Positions 5,753-11,239 of a stretch of 11,239 nt of DNA are shown piece by piece; within the stretch, counting starts at the first letter, position 1; the number at the start of each line of letters is the position of its first letter. Origin of the DNA: an uncultured Caulobacteraceae bacterium (GTDB lineage Bacteria; Pseudomonadota; Alphaproteobacteria; Caulobacterales; TH1-2). Where the stretch lies: positions 1 to 11,239 of the forward strand of contig CALBST010000410.1 of the NCBI GenBank assembly GCA_937967425.1, in the 5' to 3' direction. The position numbers and the translations under genes were made by a program. The notes under the pieces are model-generated. The model made no database searches, was not told where the DNA came from, and worked only from the letters and a program-made list of their open reading frames with translations.

Positions 5753-6310
5753 GTGGCCACCAAGCACCCAGCCCTGATTGCGCGCCCCTGCTTCCAGCAG
5801 GACTTGCAGTTCGTGCAATTGATCTACGCAAACGCTGTGTTGACGGGCACGGGGACGTTCGAGGTCACCCCACCTTCCATCGAGGAGATGACCGAGCGCT
5901 GGGGCAAGATCGTCGACCGCGGCTGGCCGTTCATGGTCGCCTCGCCGCCGGAAGACGTCAGCCGCGTGCTCGCCTTCGCTTACGCGACGCAGTACCGGGA
6001 CCGCGCCGCCTATCAAAAGACGTTCGAGGTCTCAGTCTATGCGGCGCACACGTCCTTGCGGCGCGGGGCCGGATCGGTGGCGCTTGCTGAGGTGTTAACA
6101 GGCTTGCGCGATGACGGCGCACGTGAAGCGCTGGCTTTTATCGGCGACAGCTACAACGCCGCGTCGATCGGCTTGCACCGCAAACTGGGCTTCCAACACG
6201 TCGGCACGCTCAAGAATGTCGGCGAGAAGTTCGGCAAGCTGCTCGACGTCGTCGTGATGCAGCGCACACTCGTCAGAGAAAAACCGCCCGGCGAGGCAAG
6301 GAAAGACTGA
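5753..6310 (+). CDS. GNAT acetyltransferase, phosphinothricin/methionine sulfoximine-type
   Basis: A 185-residue cytoplasmic acetyl-CoA-dependent N-acetyltransferase. The N-terminal IYANAVLTGTGTFE (24-37) and the C-terminal FIGDSYNAASIGLHRKLGF (129-147) with VGEKFGKLLDVVVMQR are typical of the Pat/Bar/MnaT (YncA) group, which acetylates phosphinothricin, methionine sulfoximine or related amino acids. Chromosomal members often have other or unknown substrates. The acetyl-CoA loop reads L-R-R-G-A-G (102-107) where the family usually has R-x-x-G-x-G, so the first Arg appears replaced by Leu. The start is GTG, with GGAAAG just upstream. A TAATAT at 5689-5694 could be part of its promoter, but no -35 is clear. 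Confidence 0.85.
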   Translation: MATKHPALIARPCFQQDLQFVQLIYANAVLTGTGTFEVTPPSIEEMTERWGKIVDRGWPFMVASPPEDVSRVLAFAYATQYRDRAAYQKTFEVSVYAAHTSLRRGAGSVALAEVLTGLRDDGAREALAFIGDSYNAASIGLHRKLGFQHVGTLKNVGEKFGKLLDVVVMQRTLVREKPPGEARKD

Positions 6311-6428
6311 CGTTTGGCGTTGTTCGCGCCCGCACACTGCTAATCAACTGCGTTGCGCGCGCACAAAGCTAAACGATTCGGTAACCTTACTTACGCAATC
6401 CTCATGGTCCATTGGGAGGTAGATCGCG

Positions 6429-7115
6429 ATGCTTTTACGCAAGCTCGTGGTCGTTGGTTTGGTCGGGTTCGTAAGTTTCGCAGCCAATATCGCAACCGCC
6501 GAAGATGCGGTCGATCAAAGCATTCCAACTTTCGCCATTGATGGCGTTGACATGGTTGATCCGGCCGCGCCAATCGCAAGCCGCTTCAATATCCGAACGA
6601 GCGATCGGGCGACCGGCCGCTTCAGCAACTTAGCTCCAGCGGAGCCGGCGTATGGCGCGCGCCGCAACCAACGCAGCTACGAATTCGAGTTCGTGACGCC
6701 CGGCATGTCCGGCCTCAACGTCTCATTCGCACAGCGCGGGGGCTTGAGCTTCAACGATCAAGGCGACATTAACCGGCAAAGCCGCGGCTCAGAACTGCGC
6801 CTCGGCCGCGGCCTCGACGTTGCGCGCAATGAGCCGTCGGCAGAACCACGGTGGTACTTCTTCGCCGCCTCGGAAGACGAAGCTCTCACCTGGCGCCCCG
6901 GCGCCCGGAGCGAGTTCGGAAGCTCCGGCGGCCGCTCTTTCGCGCTGCAAGACCGCGTCGAGTTGGGCGACATGCAGGCCGGCATCACCTATGAGCGGTT
7001 CGGCATCCAGGCTTCCCTCGCCTATGTCGAGCGCGAGTTCACGGTGGTCAGCGGCTCGCAATCCTGGACCCAGGACGAGAATTTCGCCGGCTTAACCATC
7101 ACTATGCGGAACTGA
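6429..7115 (+). CDS. Exported protein of unknown family, paralogue A
   Basis: A 228-residue protein with a clear signal peptide (hydrophobic 5-19, probable cleavage after ATA at 22-24). No family was recognised. From about residue 83 it has alternating polar and hydrophobic stretches that read as beta strands (YEFEFVT, LNVSFAQR, WYFFAASEDEALTW, GITYERFGIQASLAYVERE, FAGLTITMR). A beta-rich periplasmic or outer-membrane protein is therefore plausible but unproven. It shares SFAQR, GDINRQ-RGSE-R-GRGL, EALTW-PG-RSEFG, LQDRV--GDM and QASLAYVERE with the next gene. The start follows GGGAGG at good spacing. The 118 bases upstream hold a GATTC (6375-6379), a possible CcrM site, but no clear promoter. 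A strong hairpin follows the stop. Confidence 0.85.
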   Translation: MLLRKLVVVGLVGFVSFAANIATAEDAVDQSIPTFAIDGVDMVDPAAPIASRFNIRTSDRATGRFSNLAPAEPAYGARRNQRSYEFEFVTPGMSGLNVSFAQRGGLSFNDQGDINRQSRGSELRLGRGLDVARNEPSAEPRWYFFAASEDEALTWRPGARSEFGSSGGRSFALQDRVELGDMQAGITYERFGIQASLAYVEREFTVVSGSQSWTQDENFAGLTITMRN

Positions 7116-7118
7116 GTG

Positions 7119-7155
7119 GTTCGGCGGGGTGGAGAAAGAGTCCTCCCCGTCGAAC
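7119..7155 (+). terminator. Strong hairpin between the two paralogues
   Basis: Bases 7119-7133 and 7141-7155 form a 15-position stem with one T-T mismatch and one G-T pair around the loop GAAAGAG. It starts 4 bases after the first paralogue's stop codon. An A-rich stretch, not a T-run, follows, so it may be a non-canonical terminator, an attenuator, or a 3' stabilising structure. Confidence 0.5.
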
Positions 7156-7232
7156 AAACACTTAACAGCGCGCGGAACCTGTGGCAGCCAATATGCATTG
7201 CTGCTTCGGATAGAGACACGAGGCTGGCTGTG

Positions 7233-7931
7233 ATGGGTGGTTCAGGTAACCGTACGGCTCTACTCGCGAGCGGCGCGCTCGCGGCGGCAGCTCTGTTTGG
7301 GGTTTCGACCGCCACTGCCCAGGACGCCCCTACTGCTCCGGCCGCCGACGCAATCGCCACCGAAACTCAGCTCGAAGCCGGACAGATCGACTTCACCGAC
7401 CCCCAAACCGTACTGCGCCGTTCGAACGTCAGGCTACGCAGCGATGTTGCTCAGCGCTTTGGACCATCCACCGCCACGGACGAACAGACGGAAGGCCCGC
7501 GGCGGTTCGAAGTGGAATTCGCCACCGGCGATGGCGACCTCGACATCTCCTTCGCGCAGCGCGCTTCGATCGGCGGGGCCGATGGCGACATCAACCGTCA
7601 AGGGCGCGGTTCGGAAGTCCGCATTGGCCGCGGCCTCGTCCAACAGGACAACGACCAGCGCGGGACATCGACCTACATGTTTGTCGCTTCCGACAACGAG
7701 GCTCTGACATGGCAACCAGGTCAGCGCAGTGAATTCGGCGGCCAAGGCCCGGCGCTGCAATTACAGGATCGCGTCACCGTCGGCGACATGTCGGTCGGCG
7801 TGACGTACGAGCGCAACGGCGTGCAAGCGTCGCTGGCTTACGTCGAACGTGAAGAGTCGACGACGATCGGCAATGAGACGTTCGGCCAGGATGAGAGCTT
7901 CACCGGCCTCACTGTGACGATGCGACGGTAA
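7233..7931 (+). CDS. Exported protein of unknown family, paralogue B
   Basis: A 232-residue protein from the ATG at 7233. The frame stays open to 7116, but that extension crosses the hairpin after the preceding gene, lacks a good ribosome site and would bury the signal peptide. GAGG lies about 9 bases before the chosen ATG; an in-frame GTG sits one codon earlier. The signal peptide covers about 1-29 (LLASGALAAAALFG, cleavage after ATA), then an Ala/Pro/Thr-rich linker, then a beta-rich domain closely related to the preceding gene's product and ending the same way (FTGLTVTMRR). Function is unknown. Tandem duplication is clear, and the linkers diverge more than the strand regions, suggesting the conserved C-terminal part carries the function. 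Confidence 0.83.
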   Translation: MGGSGNRTALLASGALAAAALFGVSTATAQDAPTAPAADAIATETQLEAGQIDFTDPQTVLRRSNVRLRSDVAQRFGPSTATDEQTEGPRRFEVEFATGDGDLDISFAQRASIGGADGDINRQGRGSEVRIGRGLVQQDNDQRGTSTYMFVASDNEALTWQPGQRSEFGGQGPALQLQDRVTVGDMSVGVTYERNGVQASLAYVEREESTTIGNETFGQDESFTGLTVTMRR

Positions 7932-7940
7932 ACGCGCACG

Positions 7941-7961
7941 GTCCTTGCAGCTTGCAAGGGC
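7941..7961 (+). promoter_or_regulatory. Hairpin covering the ribosome site of the Excalibur gene
   Basis: CCTTGCA (7943-7949) and TGCAAGG (7953-7959) are perfect arms around a 3-base loop, extendable by a G-T and a G-C pair to 7941/7961. The right arm contains the only AAGG-like ribosome site, directly before the ATG at 7962. It also lies just after the previous stop, so it could instead be part of a terminator. Confidence 0.45.
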
Positions 7962-8354
7962 ATGACGCTTCGCCAACAACTCATGCTCAAACGCAACTTG
8001 CGCCGCTTGCGCACATGGGCGCCGCCGATTTCGATGGGCGTCATCATCGGCGCGGGCGCATTCCTCATTGCCGAGAGGGTCGAGCCGGCGGCCGCAACGC
8101 CTTCGCCGGCGCCAGCGGCGGTGCGGAGCGAGCGCGTGGAGCGGCCGCGCCTCGAGCCGGTCACGTTGGAGCGGCGTGAAGCATCTCGCTTGCGCCTGGA
8201 AGCGCCTCGTTCCACGCCGTCACGCGCCTACTCTAATTGTGACGCGGCGCGCGCTGCAGGTGCGGCGCCGGTTTACGTTGGCGAGCCCGGCTTCGGCCCT
8301 CATCTCGACGCTGACGGCGACGGCATCGGCTGCGAACCTTACTACGGGCGCTAG
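7962..8354 (+). CDS. Membrane-anchored Excalibur calcium-binding domain protein
   Basis: A 130-residue protein: a basic N-terminus, one membrane helix at about 21-38 (ISMGVIIGAGAFLIA), a Pro/Ala and then Arg/Glu-rich linker (about 40-85), and a C-terminal Excalibur domain (about 89-127). The domain is recognised by YSNCDAARAAG, P-Y-G-P-L and the acidic loop D116-A-D118-G-D120-G-I-G-C124-E, an EF-hand-like calcium loop. C93 and C124 probably form a disulfide. The basic start and single helix place the domain in the periplasm. Excalibur domains often accompany nucleases or surface proteins; here it stands alone. An in-frame ATG at 7983 is an alternative start but has no ribosome site. Confidence 0.87.
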   Translation: MTLRQQLMLKRNLRRLRTWAPPISMGVIIGAGAFLIAERVEPAAATPSPAPAAVRSERVERPRLEPVTLERREASRLRLEAPRSTPSRAYSNCDAARAAGAAPVYVGEPGFGPHLDADGDGIGCEPYYGR

Positions 8355-8400
8355 ACCTGGACCGCCTGCCCCGGCATGTTCGCCGCGCTGAGGGAATAGC

Positions 8401-10431
8401 GTGGCGTCTAGAAAACTTACCACTATCGTCGTTGTCGATGTAGACGGCTTCTCCGCGATGGCCGAAGCCGATGAAGCCGCCGCGATCGCGGCAGTAGCGC
8501 GGCTCGGCGAACGCTGCGCCAAGATCGCTGAGCGCCACAGCGGCCGGATATTCAACACCTCCGGCGACTCCTTGATGATGGAGTTCGCCAACGCGTTCGG
8601 CGCCGTGCATGCCGCGCTTGAGGTGGCGGCGGTCGCGGATCCGCCGGTGCGTGTCGCGGTTCACACCGGCGAGGTCTCGCCGATGCCGACGGGCGATTTG
8701 CTTGGGCGCGGCGTCAGCGTCGCAGCACGGTTGCAAAGCCACGCACGGCCAGGCGTTGTCATCGTTTCGGAAGATACGCGCAAAGCACTGCGCGGGCCGC
8801 TGGCGGAAAAGCTTGTCGCCAAAGGCGCGGTCAAGCTCGATAAAATGGACGAAAGCATCGGCATCCATGAACTGCCGGTCGATGCGAGCGCCGGCGCGCG
8901 ACGGCCGCTAAGCCGCAAACAAATCATGTGGCTCGCCGGCGGCGGCGTGCTCGCGCTCGTTGTGCTCGCGCTTATCTCTTGGCCCCTGCTCAATCGCGAG
9001 CCTCAGCCGCGCGTGGCGGTGCTTTCATTCACGACGCCGCAAGACGCCGCTTTGCAAGGCCTCGCCGAAGGAGTGGCAGAGGACGCCAGCGCCGCTCTGC
9101 GCGCGCGCGGTATTGACCCTCTGGCGCGCGACAGCTCACGCGATACGCCGCGCGAGCAAGCGCTCGACCGCGCCAGAGGCTCTGGCGCACTCTTCGCGCT
9201 TGAGGGTGCGATCGAGCGTGACCAAAGCACGGTGCGGATCACGATCGGCGTCGCGCGGACCTCGGACCGCGCCGTGCTATGGTCGGAAACTGTCGAGGGC
9301 GCGGCCGCAAGTGCGGGCGCCTTGCGGCAAGTTGCGGCTGGGCGCGGCGTCAACGCATTGGCCTGCGCGGTGCGCGCAGGACCCGCGGCGCCGGCGAATG
9401 CCTATCCTTCGCTACTCGGCGCTTGCGCTTATGCGGAGGATCGCGACGCGCGAGGGCGGAATGTCGATGCGCTTTCGCAAGCGGTGGCGCAAGCGCCTGA
9501 TCTCGCTATCGCGCGCGCCATGCTGGCCGCCGAGACCGCTGCGCTTCTTGAAACAGCGTCCGAACCACAGCGCCAAGAACTGCGCGCCGAAATCCAAGCC
9601 AACGCCGAGCGCGCGCTGCGCCAAGACCGCACTCTCGGAGAAGCCTACCTCGCACTCGAGCGCATCGAGCCGCGCCGCCGCTGGGATGCGCGCGAGCGCA
9701 CGCTGCAGCAAGGCTTGGAGCGGGACGAACGCAATGGCGCGCTCAGCAGCGAATACTCGGAACTGTTGTTCGAGGTTGGCCGCTTCGATGACGCGCTCGC
9801 CTACGCGCGCAACGCCAGCACGCTGGAACCCTTATCATTGAGCAAACGCGCCATTGTCGGATCGATCTTGCTTCAGAGCGGCGACATCGAGTCCGCCCGT
9901 GATATCGTCGATGAACTCAGCGAAGTCTGGCCGAACGACGCAAATCTCTGGCTCCTGCGGCTGCGTGTGGCATTTTGGGGCGAGACCTATGACGACGCGC
10001 TGGCGCTGATCAACGCGCCCGCCTCGCAGATCCGCTCCACACGCGCACGCCAATGCTGGCGCTATGCCGTCGACGCCATGCGCTCCGCGCCAAACACGCT
10101 GCCGCGCACGGCGGCGGTCCGCCACCTCGTCGATTGCAGCAACACCGGCGATCTGCCGACGGCGCAGGCGCTGATGCAATACTCGGCGCTCGGTGAACTC
10201 GACGAGGCTTTCGCGCTTGCCCGTCAGCGGTTCGAGGATGAGCGCCGCGGCGGCGAGGAGGTTCTGTTCAGCGCCGCCACCGCCCCGATGCGCGCCGACC
10301 CGCGCTTCATGCCGCTGATGCGCGACCTGGGGCTCCTGGGCTATTGGCGCCTCAGCGGCCATTGGCCGGATTTCTGCCGCGACCCGAACCTCCCCTACCG
10401 CTGCCAAGCCGAAGCGCAGCGGCTGCGCTGA
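8401..10431 (+). CDS. Class III cyclase-like domain fused to TM, TolB-like and TPR regions
   Basis: A 676-residue protein. Residues 5-160 form a class III nucleotidyl cyclase domain. The metal Asps are D13 (DVDGF) and D56 (SGDS), the adenine-type Asp is D99 (GDLLG), and the transition-state Arg is R110 (VAARL). The usual substrate Lys is N52 and the transition-state Asn is S106, so activity is doubtful. A membrane helix lies at about 176-197. Residues about 203-300 resemble the TolB-like domain (RVAVLSF, LAEGVAEDASAAL, GALFALEGAI, VLWSE) common behind such cyclases. About 330-625 is a helical TPR-like region, and the end has a conserved-looking YWRLSGHWPDFC-PYRC with two cysteines. Topology suggests a cytoplasmic cyclase and outside sensor. 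The GTG start has GAGGG upstream. Confidence 0.87.
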   Translation: MASRKLTTIVVVDVDGFSAMAEADEAAAIAAVARLGERCAKIAERHSGRIFNTSGDSLMMEFANAFGAVHAALEVAAVADPPVRVAVHTGEVSPMPTGDLLGRGVSVAARLQSHARPGVVIVSEDTRKALRGPLAEKLVAKGAVKLDKMDESIGIHELPVDASAGARRPLSRKQIMWLAGGGVLALVVLALISWPLLNREPQPRVAVLSFTTPQDAALQGLAEGVAEDASAALRARGIDPLARDSSRDTPREQALDRARGSGALFALEGAIERDQSTVRITIGVARTSDRAVLWSETVEGAAASAGALRQVAAGRGVNALACAVRAGPAAPANAYPSLLGACAYAEDRDARGRNVDALSQAVAQAPDLAIARAMLAAETAALLETASEPQRQELRAEIQANAERALRQDRTLGEAYLALERIEPRRRWDARERTLQQGLERDERNGALSSEYSELLFEVGRFDDALAYARNASTLEPLSLSKRAIVGSILLQSGDIESARDIVDELSEVWPNDANLWLLRLRVAFWGETYDDALALINAPASQIRSTRARQCWRYAVDAMRSAPNTLPRTAAVRHLVDCSNTGDLPTAQALMQYSALGELDEAFALARQRFEDERRGGEEVLFSAATAPMRADPRFMPLMRDLGLLGYWRLSGHWPDFCRDPNLPYRCQAEAQRLR

Positions 10432-10466
10432 CCTATCCACAGGCGGGGCAGGCTTGGGCGCTTACC

Positions 10467-10500
10467 CCCGGCCTGAATCGCTGCATGGTCCGCGGCCGGG
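10467..10500 (+). terminator. Possible terminator after the cyclase-fusion gene
   Basis: CCCGGCC (10467-10473) and GGCCGGG (10494-10500) are perfect 7-bp arms around a 20-base loop, 35 bases after the stop codon. No T-run follows, so the call is tentative. The whole gap 10432-10614 contains this, a hairpin and the NrdR-like boxes. Confidence 0.35.
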
Positions 10501-10536
10501 CTGGTAACCAATCTTAAACGAGACTCAGCCCCAGAT

Positions 10537-10552
10537 ACGCCAGATATGGTGG
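10537..10552 (+). promoter_or_regulatory. NrdR-box-like operator 1
   Basis: The core C-n-A-n-A-T-n-T-n-G is complete (CCAGATATGG, 10540-10549), and 11 of 16 bases match acaCwATATATwGtgt as I know it. NrdR, with bound nucleotides, represses ribonucleotide reductase genes through paired boxes. It overlaps the left arm of a perfect 7-bp hairpin (10548-10554 with 10558-10564). Confidence 0.6.
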
Positions 10553-10568
10553 CGAAGCGCCACCGAAA

Positions 10569-10584
10569 CCCCTAAATCTAGGGT
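10569..10584 (+). promoter_or_regulatory. NrdR-box-like operator 2
   Basis: This box also has the complete core (CTAAATCTAG, 10572-10581) and 11 of 16 consensus matches. It starts exactly 32 bp after box 1, about three helical turns, the spacing known for cooperative NrdR sites. It ends 30 bases before the nrdB start. Confidence 0.62.
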
Positions 10585-10614
10585 TATGTTCTGGCTTCGA
10601 AAGGGAGTTTGCGG

Positions 10615-11239
10615 ATGGCTGGCGATAACGGGGGCAAAGCTTTGACGGGCCTCCGCACACCTTCGATTGGCTACAAGCCGTTCCGCTATCCGTGGGCGTA
10701 CGAATTTTGGCGCCGTCAGCAGCAGGTTCACTGGGTCCCGGAGGAAGTCCCGCTCGGCGAGGACGTGAAGGACTGGGCCTCGAAGCTCACCGAGCAAGAG
10801 AAGAACCTGCTGACGCAGATCTTCCGCTTCTTCACGCAAGCCGACGTCGAAGTGAACGACAATTACATGGAGCGCTACGCGCGGGTGTTTAAGCCGACCG
10901 AGATCAAGATGATGCTCGCGTCGTTCTCCAACATCGAGACGGTTCACATCGCCGCTTACGCGCTGCTGCTCGAAACCATCGGCATGCCGGAAACCGAATT
11001 CCAGGCGTTCATGGAATACGGCGCGCTGCGCGAGAAGCACGACTACATGCAGAAATTCGGCGTCGAGACGGATGCTGACATTCTGCGCACCGTCGCGATG
11101 TTCGGCGCCTTTACCGAGGGCCTGCAGCTCTTTGCCTCGTTCGCGATGCTGATGAACTTCCCGCGCTTCAACAAGATGAAGGGCATGGGCCAGATCGTGA
11201 CCTGGTCGGTGCGCGACGAGAGCTTGCACTGCGAAGGCA
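10615..11239 (+). CDS. nrdB: Class Ia ribonucleotide reductase small subunit, N-terminal part (cut by window edge)
   Basis: The first 208 codons of the radical-generating beta subunit, which pairs with NrdA to reduce ribonucleoside diphosphates to deoxyribonucleotides. The ligands of the di-iron site are all present with the same spacings as in E. coli NrdB: D77, E108 and H111 (ETVH), E168 (FTEG), E202 and H205 (DESLH). The radical tyrosine is Y115, four residues after H111, equivalent to E. coli Y122. It is therefore an active-type class Ia protein, not a tyrosine-lacking variant. The last metal ligands fall just inside the window; the C-terminal tail that docks on NrdA is missing. AAGGGAG lies 7 bases before the ATG. 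Two NrdR-like boxes and a GACTC (10522-10526, possible CcrM site) lie upstream. Confidence 0.95.
   Translation, partial: MAGDNGGKALTGLRTPSIGYKPFRYPWAYEFWRRQQQVHWVPEEVPLGEDVKDWASKLTEQEKNLLTQIFRFFTQADVEVNDNYMERYARVFKPTEIKMMLASFSNIETVHIAAYALLLETIGMPETEFQAFMEYGALREKHDYMQKFGVETDADILRTVAMFGAFTEGLQLFASFAMLMNFPRFNKMKGMGQIVTWSVRDESLHCEG

Noticed and set aside
7116..7232. 39-codon upstream extension of the second paralogue
   Set aside because: It runs through the intergenic hairpin, has no ribosome site and would put the signal peptide in the interior.
8960..9841. 293-codon plus-strand frame inside the cyclase-fusion gene
   Set aside because: It is out of frame with the TolB-like/TPR region; the product is Arg/Ala/Ser-rich with no recognisable motif.
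10503..10519. Possible CtrA site GTAA-N7-TAAAC upstream of nrdB
   Set aside because: Two of nine consensus bases differ, including one inside each half-site; too weak to call.
10525..11229. 234-codon minus-strand frame
   Set aside because: It is antisense to nrdB, which keeps all metal ligands and the radical tyrosine.
1..11239. A defence or mobile system in the window
   Set aside because: No integrase, transposase, nuclease-effector pair, toxin-antitoxin pair or repeat array was found; the genes are envelope, signalling and housekeeping functions.

Overview
The window is a GC-rich chromosomal segment of an alphaproteobacterium, probably of the Caulobacterales/Hyphomonadaceae type. This placement is an inference. 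It rests on base composition, a bacterial type A RNase P RNA, a class Ia NrdB with NrdR-type operators, a CtrA-like box, and the mix of envelope genes. No insertion sequence, phage gene, CRISPR array or tRNA was seen. Most of the window reads as ordinary core or lightly accessory genome, and no gap between genes exceeds about 215 bases.

Left part (1-2433, minus strand): a co-directional run, in transcription order, of a DjlA-like TerB/J-domain co-chaperone, a small two-helix membrane protein, an AmpD/AmiD-type N-acetylmuramoyl-L-alanine amidase with a peptidoglycan-binding domain, and a GFA-family zinc protein whose start overlaps the amidase stop by 4 bp. The 5' part of the RNase P RNA gene (rnpB) follows and runs off the left edge. 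Open frames over the first 200 bases are artefacts of this RNA gene.

Middle (2520-6310): a secreted fasciclin (FAS1) protein on the plus strand converges on a minus-strand one-domain voltage-gated cation channel, with overlapping stop codons inside a hairpin. The channel has a complete S1-S6 core, a four-arginine S4 and a C-terminal coiled coil. Its selectivity filter (Q-F-D-G-W-G-E) is acidic at two positions and looks more like the calcium-selective than the sodium-selective bacterial type. Two related CHAP-domain cell-wall hydrolases follow, one with a Sec-type signal and one a lipoprotein. Divergent from them is a phosphinothricin/methionine-sulfoximine-type GNAT acetyltransferase.

Right part (6429-11239, plus strand): two adjacent paralogous exported proteins of unknown family, separated by a strong hairpin; a membrane-anchored Excalibur-domain protein; a 676-residue protein fusing a partly degenerate class III cyclase domain, one membrane helix, a TolB-like domain and a TPR region; and the first 208 codons of nrdB. 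nrdB is preceded by two boxes with the NrdR core, 32 bp apart.

Several genes concern the cell envelope (amidase, two CHAP hydrolases, FAS1, Excalibur, paralogue pair), but they face different ways and do not form one obvious operon or defence system. The most interesting items are the channel filter, the tandem paralogous pairs, the altered active site of the cyclase fusion, and the hidden rnpB.
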